5,530 nucleotides of DNA from Bacillota bacterium (lineage in GTDB: Bacteria; Bacillota; Clostridia; Oscillospirales; CAG-272). Within the stretch, counting starts at the first letter, position 1, and each line of letters begins with the position of its first letter. The notes beneath the pieces were generated by a model. It was not told where the DNA came from. It did not search any database and saw only the letters and a list, made by a program, of their open reading frames with translations. The translations under genes were made by a program, and so were the position numbers. The stretch lies in contig JAJQHI010000152.1 in assembly GCA_021199825.1 (NCBI GenBank), forward strand, positions 1 to 5,530. The letters are read 5' to 3'. Positions 1-5,518 of the stretch are shown here, piece by piece.

Positions 1-857
1 GTGTTGGAAAGAACGCTTTCAATCGACTCCGCGTATTCCTCAAGGAACGCTGCGCCCGCTTCCGGATTCTCCTCGGCAAATTCGGTGCGCACGACAACGC
101 ATCCCATAGTGAGCTTGCCCTCATCCGTAACCGCGTCCCACTCCTCCGTCAGGTCAAGCGCTATTCTCATGTCCGAATTCTGCATAAGCACGCTTGTAAC
201 AGCGGGAACGGGGAGCATGCATATATCGACCTCGCCTGATGCCGCCGTGGTTGAGAGTGTGGTGGAATCCATAAACTCGATTGTCACGTCTGTTTCGGGG
301 TCAAGTCCATTTTGCGTGAGAATATAGTCAAGCACATATTCGGGGTTCGCGCCCTGACCTGTCGCGTAGATTGTTTTGCCGCGAAGATCCTCGACGCTTT
401 CGATTTCGTTCCCGTTTTCGAGAATATAAAGCACGCCGTATGTGTTCAGCGCGCATATCTGAATGGCACCGCTCGTTTTGTTGTAAAGATTGGCGGCGAC
501 GTTTGTGGCTACAGCCGCTATGTCAAATTCACCGTTTGTGAGACCCGCTGTCACCTCGTCATTCGCGGAGCATACGGTGAAATTATACGTGTTCACGGTT
601 TCGCCGGTGTCGTTTTTCTCCATCAGACCGACAGCTCCGATTCCCGTAGGACCTGACAGCACCGCGATATTGACATTCATGCCCGCGTATTCAGCGCCGT
701 CGTCAGTTGTCTCATTACCGCTGTCCGACTCGACCGCGTTCGTTTCGCCAGAACCGGTGTTTGTGTCGGTGGTGTCGTTTTCACCGCCGCCCGCGCTGCA
801 TGAGAGAAGCGCAAAGGCAAGCGTAAGCGAGAGAATAAGTGCAATAATTTTTTTCAT
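1..857 (-). CDS. ABC transporter solute-binding lipoprotein (NMT1/SsuA/TauA-like), 3' end outside window
   Basis: The minus-strand frame is open from ATG at 857 to the left edge, giving 285 residues with no stop, so the C-terminus is missing. The protein starts with a basic MKK and a hydrophobic segment ending in a lipobox (LLSC, Cys20), so it should be lipid-anchored outside the membrane. Residues about 21-57 are a Gly/Ser/Thr/Asp/Glu-rich linker typical of such lipoproteins. The mature domain from about 60 resembles periplasmic-binding-like fold II proteins of the NMT1/SsuA/TauA type: a NIAVLSGPTG first strand, a GEFDIAAV segment (109-116), a VEDLRGKTIYATG segment (155-167) and GEVDICMLPVPAV (208-220). 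Known relatives deliver sulfonates, nitrate or thiamine precursors, but the substrate cannot be read here. Permease and ATPase genes would be expected beyond the left edge. It follows the Crp-like gene by 17 bp and is probably cotranscribed with it. The family call is firmer than any substrate guess. Confidence 0.85.
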   Translation of the reverse strand, partial: MKKIIALILSLTLAFALLSCSAGGGENDTTDTNTGSGETNAVESDSGNETTDDGAEYAGMNVNIAVLSGPTGIGAVGLMEKNDTGETVNTYNFTVCSANDEVTAGLTNGEFDIAAVATNVAANLYNKTSGAIQICALNTYGVLYILENGNEIESVEDLRGKTIYATGQGANPEYVLDYILTQNGLDPETDVTIEFMDSTTLSTTAASGEVDICMLPVPAVTSVLMQNSDMRIALDLTEEWDAVTDEGKLTMGCVVVRTEFAEENPEAGAAFLEEYAESIESVLSN

Positions 858-865
858 AAGAGAAT

Positions 866-876
866 CCCCTTCCTTT
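866..876 (-). promoter_or_regulatory. Ribosome binding site of the lipoprotein gene, overlapping the upstream stop codon
   Basis: Read on the minus strand this is AAAGGAAGGGG, 8 nt before the ATG at 857. The TAA stop of the Crp-like gene (877-875) lies at its 5' end, so ribosomes finishing the regulator arrive on this site. That favours translational coupling and supports the chosen start of the lipoprotein gene. Confidence 0.75.
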
Positions 877-1549
877 AATCCGAACATTGCTTGTCCTCGT
901 TCGGTATTGTCTGTTCATATGAGCGCAGGACTATAATGTCCTTTCCGTCACGGGAGACCGCACCGTCCTCCTCAAGCCGCGTCAGCTCGCGGTAAAGCGT
1001 TGCTCTTCCGATGCTGAGCCTTGACGCAAGCTCCGTCATCGAAATGCGGACTTTGCCGCCCTCCTCCGCCTTCCCCGAAAGATAGCGGAGAATCCTGCGC
1101 GCCGGTGTGACTTCGGACAGCATGTCGACCTCTCCCGACAAAAATCTTATCCTCCCCGAAAGATAGCGGATGTAGTTCATTCCGATGCCGGCATTTTTCT
1201 CGGTGAGTGTGCGCACCGCCTCCTCGGTGAAAAATATCACCGTGCCGTCGGTGCGCGCAGTCAGCGTTGAAACATACGTTGCCTCATTGTTGAAGAGAGC
1301 CGCCGCGCCGAAAAGGTCGCCCACCGCAAGCTCGCTCACGGTCAGCTCCCCTTTTTTAACAATTACGCGTCCCGACAGAATTATTCCCAGCGCCCGCCTG
1401 AAGCTTTTCGGTGAAAAAATTATATCGCCCTTTGAGAAATTTATTTTTTCAAAATAAATTTCCTCCAGCAGCGACGCAACCTCTTCGTGTGAAAAGCCGT
1501 CAAAAAGGAACGTTTTTGAAATAATCTCCGTTTCTTTTACGAAAAGCAT
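875..1549 (-). CDS. Crp/Fnr-family transcriptional regulator, effector unknown
   Basis: This 224-residue protein has the length and two-domain layout of Crp/Fnr regulators. Residues about 14-125 form the cyclic-nucleotide-binding-like beta-roll, with FSKGDIIF (38-45) and the turn VGDLFGAAALF (76-86). A dimerisation helix (about 120-142) follows, then a winged helix-turn-helix (about 150-210) containing ISMTELASRLSIGRATLYREL (169-189). Aligned by eye with E. coli CRP, the cAMP contacts E72, R82 and S83 are replaced by A82, Y92 and V93, so cAMP is an unlikely ligand. Only one cysteine is present (Cys222), which excludes an FNR-type iron-sulfur sensor. In the recognition helix CRP R180/E181/R185 correspond to R182/A183/R187; losing the Glu suggests a site other than TGTGA. 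GGAGG lies 7 nt before the ATG. The gene diverges from the hydrogenase operon, a common position for a local regulator. Family assignment is firm; ligand and targets are not known. Confidence 0.94.
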   Translation of the reverse strand: MLFVKETEIISKTFLFDGFSHEEVASLLEEIYFEKINFSKGDIIFSPKSFRRALGIILSGRVIVKKGELTVSELAVGDLFGAAALFNNEATYVSTLTARTDGTVIFFTEEAVRTLTEKNAGIGMNYIRYLSGRIRFLSGEVDMLSEVTPARRILRYLSGKAEEGGKVRISMTELASRLSIGRATLYRELTRLEEDGAVSRDGKDIIVLRSYEQTIPNEDKQCSD

Positions 1550-1556
1550 CTGTTTG

Positions 1557-1561
1557 CCTCC
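1557..1561 (-). promoter_or_regulatory. Ribosome binding site of the Crp-like gene
   Basis: GGAGG on the minus strand stands 7 nt before the ATG at 1549 and fixes this start. Confidence 0.8.
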
Positions 1562-1593
1562 GAAAAGTGTCTCATTTGATACAGTTTCGCGTT

Positions 1594-1622
1594 ATTATAT
1601 CACAATAGTTCGCACGCGTCAA
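1594..1622 (-). promoter_or_regulatory. Sigma-A promoter of the Crp-like/lipoprotein operon
   Basis: On the minus strand TTGACG (1622-1617) and a perfect TATAAT (1599-1594) are separated by exactly 17 nt, and TGA directly before the -10 makes it a TGn-extended -10. Transcription should start near 1587, giving a leader of roughly 38 nt. A TTGTGA hexamer (1605-1600) abuts the -10, though part of it is the TGn element itself. Confidence 0.85.
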
Positions 1623-1654
1623 GCGAATTTTCGACTTGTGACGAATTTTTTCGC
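1609..1654. repeat. CGAA/TTCG inverted-repeat cluster between the divergent promoters (candidate operator)
   Basis: Two near-tandem small palindromes lie between the two -35 boxes: CGAA-TT-TTCG at 1624-1633 and CGAA-TTTT-TTCG at 1642-1653, with starts 18 bp apart. A further TTCGC at 1609-1613 pairs as an inverted arm with GCGAA at 1623-1627 and spans the -35 of the leftward promoter. A protein bound here could affect both promoters. The operator role is inferred from position and symmetry only. Confidence 0.45.
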
Positions 1655-1657
1655 GGG

Positions 1658-1686
1658 TTGATTTTTTTGTTCGACAGTGGTATAAT
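1658..1686 (+). promoter_or_regulatory. Sigma-A promoter of the oxidoreductase-hydrogenase operon
   Basis: TTGATT (1658-1663) and a perfect TATAAT (1681-1686) are separated by 17 nt, and TGG directly before the -10 gives a TGn-extended -10. The start site should lie near 1693, leaving a leader of about 70 nt before the first ATG. Its strong match to consensus suggests high basal activity unless repressed. Confidence 0.88.
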
Positions 1687-1701
1687 GTAACCAGATATGT
1701 G

Positions 1702-1736
1702 ACCCGGCGGAACATGCTTCCGCCCCACAATCGGGT
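1702..1736 (+). promoter_or_regulatory. Hairpin in the 5' leader of the hydrogenase operon
   Basis: GGCGGAA (1706-1712) and TTCCGCC (1718-1724) form a perfect 7-bp stem with a CATGC loop. ACCCG (1702-1706) can pair with CGGGT (1732-1736) outside it if the inner stem gives up its terminal base pair, leaving an 8-9 nt bulge on the 3' side. No U-run follows, so it is not an intrinsic terminator. It sits just after the predicted start site and about 10 nt upstream of the ribosome binding site. It may stabilise the mRNA or be bound by a protein or small molecule; no known riboswitch class is recognised. Confidence 0.5.
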
Positions 1737-1744
1737 GTGATAAC

Positions 1745-1753
1745 AAAGGAAGG
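1745..1753 (+). promoter_or_regulatory. Ribosome binding site of the oxidoreductase gene
   Basis: AAAGGAAGG is 9 nt before the ATG at 1763. This favours 1763 over the in-frame ATG at 1781, which would be 27 nt from the site. Confidence 0.75.
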
Positions 1754-1762
1754 AAAAAATTT

Positions 1763-3598
1763 ATGAGCAGACTTGCGCTTATGACGGAAAGCCGTGCGGA
1801 AAGCGTTGTCGAGGGCATTTACAAGGATATGGAGCGGCGAATCGCCGCAAGTCCTCCGGGTATTTGTCCCGTTGACCTTACGTGGGCATTTCTGAAGATG
1901 TGTCACGCTCAGACATGCGGAAAGTGCGTACCCTGCAGGGTAGGACTTGCACAACTGAGCAACCTTTTGGAGGACGTGATGAAAAATCGCGCCACTCCCG
2001 ATACTCTTGACAGGATGGAGAATCTTGCAACTGTTATCGCCGAATCCGCTGACTGCGCCATTGGCGTTGAGGCGGCAAAAATGGTTCTCAAGGGAATCGA
2101 CGGTTTCCGTGAGGACTATATGTCTCACATAGAAAACCACCACTGCTCCGCCGGCACACCGCAGAGCATACCGTGCGTTTCAAACTGCCCCGCGGGAGTG
2201 GATATTCCGGGGTATATCGCGCTTGTCGCGGAGGGAAGATATGCGGACGCCGTAAGGCTTATACGCAAGGATAACCCGTTCCCCGTCGCGTGCGCTTTAA
2301 TCTGTGAGCATCCCTGCGAAACACGCTGCCGCAGAACACTTCTTGACGCGCCCGTCAATATCCGCGGACTCAAGCGTTCGGCGGTTGACAACGCCGGAGT
2401 TGTTCCCGCGCCTGAGTGCGCGCCATCAACGGGCAAGAGAGTCGCTATAGTAGGCGGAGGTCCGTCGGGTCTTTCGGCTGCGTATTATCTGCAGCTCATG
2501 GGACATCAGACGACAGTCTTTGAGGCACATTCAAAGCTCGGCGGAATGCTCATATACGGCATTCCCGCATACCGTCTGCCGCGTGAGCGCCTTAACCGCG
2601 ATATTGACTGCATACTTTCAACAGGCGTCGAGGTTAAGCTCAACACAAAGGTAGGCGAGGGTGAATACACGATGGAAAAGCTCCGCGAGAGCTATGACGC
2701 TGTTTATATAGCGATTGGCGCTCATACTGACAAAAAGGTCGGAATTGAGGGCGAGGATGCTGAAAACGTGCTTTCCGCCGTGGCGTTTCTCGGCGGCATA
2801 GGAGACGGCAATATCCCCGATTTCACGGGAAAGCGCGTATGCATTATAGGCGGCGGAAACGTTGCTATGGACTGCACACGCTCGGCTATCCGCTGCGGAG
2901 CGGAGAGCGTTTCGATAGTCTACCGCCGCAGAAAAGAGGATATGACGGCGCTTGCCGAAGAGGTTGACGGCGCCATTGCGGAGGGTGCCATAATGATGGA
3001 TCTTCACGCGCCCATTAAAATTGAGACGGACGATGAGGGCAAGGTCGCGGCTCTTTGGGCATCGCCCAAAATGCCGAGCAAAATCAAGGACGGTCGTATG
3101 TCGCCCGCAGCGTCAGGGCTCCCCGACAAGAGAATACCGTGCGATGTCGTTATCGTCGCGGTCGGTCAGGGAATCGACTTTTATAAGCTTGAGTCGTCGG
3201 GAATCCCCGTCGTTCGCGGCGTTATTAAGGGAGATGACTGGACTGAGGTTGAAAACGCGCCCGGCGTATTTGCCGGAGGCGACTGCGTAACGGGACCGAA
3301 GACGGCGATTCGCGCGATTGCTGCCGGAAAGGTTGCCGCCGCTAACATTGATTATTATCTCGGATATAACCACGTTATAACGTCCGATGTTGAGGTTCCC
3401 GAACCGAATCTCACTGACCGCCCGTACTGCGGACGCATAAATATGTCCGAGCGCGAGCCCTTGGTGAGAAAGAACGATTTCGAGCTTATGGAAATCGTTA
3501 TGACGGAAAAGGAATCACGTCAGGAAGCGAGCCGCTGCCTGCGCTGCGACCACTTCGGATGCGGAATCTTCAGAGGAGGGCGTAAAACAGAATGGTAA
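1763..3598 (+). CDS. NuoF-tail/GltD-like FAD and iron-sulfur NAD(P)H oxidoreductase, hydrogenase partner
   Basis: This 611-residue protein fuses modules normally found apart. Residues about 40-115 match the C-terminal [4Fe-4S] segment of NuoF/HydB: TCGKCVPCRVG gives Cys52, 55 and 58, and Cys98 is the distant fourth ligand. The NuoF FMN/NADH-binding part (GRGGAGFP-type motif) is absent. Residues about 128-215 are a GltD/NfnB-type iron-sulfur domain (Cys138 and Cys142 in CVSNCPAG, then Cys177, 181, 185, 189). Residues about 225-540 are a two-Rossmann flavoprotein: FAD motif GGGPSG (231-236) with Glu254, nucleotide motif GGGNVAMD (363-370) followed by VYRRRKEDM (386-394), whose arginines suggest NADPH preference as in GltD and NfnB, and a closing GVFAGGDC (501-508). 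A C-terminal RCLRC (591-595) plus Cys600 may add cluster ligands. Its stop overlaps the hydrogenase start, implying stoichiometric expression. The likely role is electron exchange between NAD(P)H and the hydrogenase; true glutamate synthase activity is unlikely because no large subunit is present. Confidence 0.93.
   Translation: MSRLALMTESRAESVVEGIYKDMERRIAASPPGICPVDLTWAFLKMCHAQTCGKCVPCRVGLAQLSNLLEDVMKNRATPDTLDRMENLATVIAESADCAIGVEAAKMVLKGIDGFREDYMSHIENHHCSAGTPQSIPCVSNCPAGVDIPGYIALVAEGRYADAVRLIRKDNPFPVACALICEHPCETRCRRTLLDAPVNIRGLKRSAVDNAGVVPAPECAPSTGKRVAIVGGGPSGLSAAYYLQLMGHQTTVFEAHSKLGGMLIYGIPAYRLPRERLNRDIDCILSTGVEVKLNTKVGEGEYTMEKLRESYDAVYIAIGAHTDKKVGIEGEDAENVLSAVAFLGGIGDGNIPDFTGKRVCIIGGGNVAMDCTRSAIRCGAESVSIVYRRRKEDMTALAEEVDGAIAEGAIMMDLHAPIKIETDDEGKVAALWASPKMPSKIKDGRMSPAASGLPDKRIPCDVVIVAVGQGIDFYKLESSGIPVVRGVIKGDDWTEVENAPGVFAGGDCVTGPKTAIRAIAAGKVAAANIDYYLGYNHVITSDVEVPEPNLTDRPYCGRINMSEREPLVRKNDFELMEIVMTEKESRQEASRCLRCDHFGCGIFRGGRKTEW
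3574..3580 (+). promoter_or_regulatory. Ribosome binding site of the hydrogenase gene, inside the upstream gene
   Basis: AGGAGGG lies within the last codons of the oxidoreductase gene, 11 nt before the hydrogenase ATG at 3592. The two genes share ATGGTAA (3592-3598), so translation is probably coupled. Confidence 0.75.
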
Positions 3599-5376
3599 AC
3601 ATAACTATAAACGGCATGGCTATTCAGGTTGAGGAGGGTACCTCCATACTTGAAGCCGCAAAAACGGTCGGCATAGACATTCCGACGCTCTGCTTCCTCA
3701 AGGACATAAATGAAATAGGCGCGTGCCGCGCCTGCGTCGTTGAGGTTGAGGGGATTGACCGACTTGTTACCTCATGCGACAATGTGTGCCGCGAGGGCAT
3801 GGTGATTCGCACAAACACCTCACGCGTAAGGGAAGCGCGCCGCACGAACCTTGAGCTTCTGCTCTCACAGCACCGCGTAAACTGCCCCGCGTGTGAGCGC
3901 AACGGAACGTGCCGCCTGCAGGAGCTTGTCGCCGCGTTCCCCGTAAGCGATAAGACAACATACAAAAGCGAATATTCGCTTGACCCGTGCGATGAGTCGC
4001 TCCCGATTATACGCGATGAGAGCAAGTGCATAAAGTGCTATCGCTGCATTTCCGTATGCGAGAAGATTCAGAGCCTTGGCATATGGGATATGGTCGGCAC
4101 GGGCGCGAACACGACCGTGAGCGTATCACGCCACAGAAAGCTTGCTGACGCCGACTGCTCCTTCTGCGGACAGTGCATTACACACTGCCCGACAAACGCC
4201 CTTCATACACGCGACGACACAAGCGCCATTTTCGGCGTTAACGGCGTGCTTGACGACCCCGATAAGGTGGTTGTCGTTCAGGTAGCGCCTGCGGTTCGTG
4301 CGGCATGGGGCGAAGCATTCGGTTTGCCGCCTGAGGTTGCCACCGAAAAGCGCATGGCAGCCGCTCTGCGCCGCATAGGCTTTGACTATGTATTCGACAC
4401 GAATTTCTCAGCTGACCTCACCATAATGGAGGAAGGAACGGAGTTCCTTGAGAGAATCAAGCATCCCGAAGGCAAGAAGTGGCCGATGTTCACATCGTGC
4501 TGCCCCGGCTGGGTTCGCTTCTTAAAGAGCCAGTATCCCGACATGGTTGATCAGCTTTCAACCGCGAAGTCGCCGCAGCAGATGTTCGGCGCTGTCACAA
4601 AGTCGTATTTCGCGAAGAAAATCGGCGTTGACCCCGAAAATATCGTATGCGTATCGATTATGCCATGCACGGCGAAAAAGGCTGAGCTTGAGATTCCGAG
4701 CATCAACGACGCGGCTGAGGGCTGCAAGGATGTCGATTTCTCGCTCACCACACGTGAGATGTGCCGCATGATACGCGCTGATCAGCTCGATGTCGCGGCG
4801 CTCCCTGAGGAGGAGTTCGACTCGCCTCTCGGCACGGGAACAGGTGCTGCCGTAATATTCGGCACGACAGGCGGCGTTATGGAAGCGGCGCTTCGCACAT
4901 GCTACTATGTCCTTACGGGCGAAAATCCGGATGCGGATGAGACCTTTAAGGCGGTTCGCGCGCTTGATTCCAAAAAGCCGTGGATTGAGGCTGAATACAA
5001 CATCGCCGGCATAACCGTCCGCGCGGCTGTTGCAAACAGTCTTGGAAACGCTCGCAAGCTTCTGCGTGCTATCAGACGAGGCGAGGTTGAATATCAGTTT
5101 GTTGAGGTTATGGCGTGCCCCGGCGGATGCGTCGGCGGCGGCGGACAGCCTATTCACTATAATGAGGAGCGCGCAGCGGAGCGCGGGCATGTGCTTTATA
5201 ACTACGACAGCAAAAATGTTCTGCGCTATTCGCATGAGAATCCCGAAATTAAGGCGATTTACGCCGATTATCTCGGTGAGCCGTGCGGCGAGCTTGCGCA
5301 CCATCTGCTTCATACGGACCATCACGCATGGGATTTGCCCCACGCGGCCGTCTATGATGAGGATGTAAGGGTGTAA
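3592..5376 (+). CDS. hydA: Group A [FeFe] hydrogenase, CpI-like M3 architecture
   Basis: The 594-residue enzyme interconverts protons and electrons with H2 and is close in length to Clostridium pasteurianum CpI (574). From the N-terminus it shows a [2Fe-2S] ferredoxin domain (Cys34, 45, 48, 62), a His-ligated [4Fe-4S] cluster (His94, Cys98, 101, 107) and a 2x[4Fe-4S] domain (Cys146, 149, 152, 156 and Cys189, 192, 195, 199). The H-cluster domain follows with all three signatures: TSCCPGWV (301-308), MPCTAKKAE (357-365) and EVMACPGGCVGGGGQP (505-520). H-cluster ligands are Cys304, 359, 509 and 513. The proton path aligns with CpI as Cys303, Glu281, Glu284 and Ser323, so the enzyme should be active. 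Residues about 550-575 form the small-subunit-like C-terminal region; a His-rich tail of about 20 residues extends beyond it. No signal peptide is seen, so it is cytoplasmic. Accessory maturases HydE, HydF and HydG are not in this window. Confidence 0.97.
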   Translation: MVNITINGMAIQVEEGTSILEAAKTVGIDIPTLCFLKDINEIGACRACVVEVEGIDRLVTSCDNVCREGMVIRTNTSRVREARRTNLELLLSQHRVNCPACERNGTCRLQELVAAFPVSDKTTYKSEYSLDPCDESLPIIRDESKCIKCYRCISVCEKIQSLGIWDMVGTGANTTVSVSRHRKLADADCSFCGQCITHCPTNALHTRDDTSAIFGVNGVLDDPDKVVVVQVAPAVRAAWGEAFGLPPEVATEKRMAAALRRIGFDYVFDTNFSADLTIMEEGTEFLERIKHPEGKKWPMFTSCCPGWVRFLKSQYPDMVDQLSTAKSPQQMFGAVTKSYFAKKIGVDPENIVCVSIMPCTAKKAELEIPSINDAAEGCKDVDFSLTTREMCRMIRADQLDVAALPEEEFDSPLGTGTGAAVIFGTTGGVMEAALRTCYYVLTGENPDADETFKAVRALDSKKPWIEAEYNIAGITVRAAVANSLGNARKLLRAIRRGEVEYQFVEVMACPGGCVGGGGQPIHYNEERAAERGHVLYNYDSKNVLRYSHENPEIKAIYADYLGEPCGELAHHLLHTDHHAWDLPHAAVYDEDVRV

Positions 5377-5386
5377 TTAACCGAAT

Positions 5387-5425
5387 AAAAAATGTTCCCC
5401 GACCGACGGTCGGGGACATTTTTTT
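5387..5425 (+). terminator. Intrinsic terminator of the hydrogenase operon
   Basis: Starting 11 bases after the stop codon, a GC-rich stem of 9 bp (TCCCCGACC 5396-5404 with GGTCGGGGA 5408-5416) closes a GAC loop. After a one-base bulge the stem extends through TG/CA and an A-run/T-run pairing, and TTTTTTT ends it (5419-5425). The A-run on the left side gives a U-tract on the other strand, so it could also stop leftward transcription. Confidence 0.93.
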
Positions 5426-5443
5426 ATGAGCGGCACGTAAAAT

Positions 5444-5479
5444 ACAACTATGAGTTGTGAAAAACACAAAAAACACAAC
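5444..5479. repeat. Overlapping inverted repeats upstream of the right-edge promoter
   Basis: ACAACT-ATG-AGTTGT (5444-5458) is a perfect 6-bp-arm inverted repeat. It overlaps a second one, TTGTG-AAAAA-CACAA (5455-5469), and the GTTGTG arm (5454-5459) can also pair with CACAAC at 5474-5479. The cluster ends 10 bp before the -35 box at 5490, a position suited to an operator or activator site. No T-run follows, so it is not a terminator. The binding protein is unknown. Confidence 0.45.
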
Positions 5480-5489
5480 CTTGCGGTTC

Positions 5490-5518
5490 TTGACGTGACC
5501 CTCGGGATTTTATATACT
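5490..5518 (+). promoter_or_regulatory. Sigma-A promoter reading out of the window
   Basis: TTGACG (5490-5495) and TATACT (5513-5518) are separated by 17 nt in an AT-rich setting, with a start expected near 5525. The gene it drives lies beyond the right edge. The terminator at 5387-5425 separates it from the hydrogenase operon, so it begins a new unit. Confidence 0.75.

Noticed and set aside
490..936. Plus-strand open frames opposite the lipoprotein gene (also 1-327 and 312-656)
   Set aside because: The minus-strand frame has a signal peptide, lipobox, ribosome binding site and a family-like fold; the plus-strand frames are low-complexity, Ser/Val-rich shadows without such support.
1706..1724. 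Leader hairpin as an attenuator terminator
   Set aside because: No run of U follows the stem, so intrinsic termination is not supported.
1619..2143. Minus-strand open frame spanning the promoter region and the start of the oxidoreductase gene
   Set aside because: It would run across the divergent promoters and opposite conserved cysteine motifs, and its translation resembles no family.
1763..3598. Glutamate synthase small subunit (GltD) as the true function
   Set aside because: No large GltB subunit is near, a NuoF-type cluster segment is fused in front, and the gene overlaps a hydrogenase gene; GltD resemblance reflects the shared flavoprotein module.
4558..5343. Long open frame on the minus strand (261 codons) inside the hydrogenase gene
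   Set aside because: It lies opposite a gene with complete hydrogenase motifs, has no recognisable domain and arises from the codon bias of the plus-strand gene.
1763..5376. Classical HydABC electron-bifurcating trimer
   Set aside because: The NuoF FMN/NADH-binding domain and a NuoE-like thioredoxin-fold [2Fe-2S] subunit are both missing between the promoter and terminator.
5455..5469. Rex operator
   Set aside because: The arms TTGTG/CACAA are right in sequence, but the 15-bp length does not fit the 18-bp Rex palindrome.
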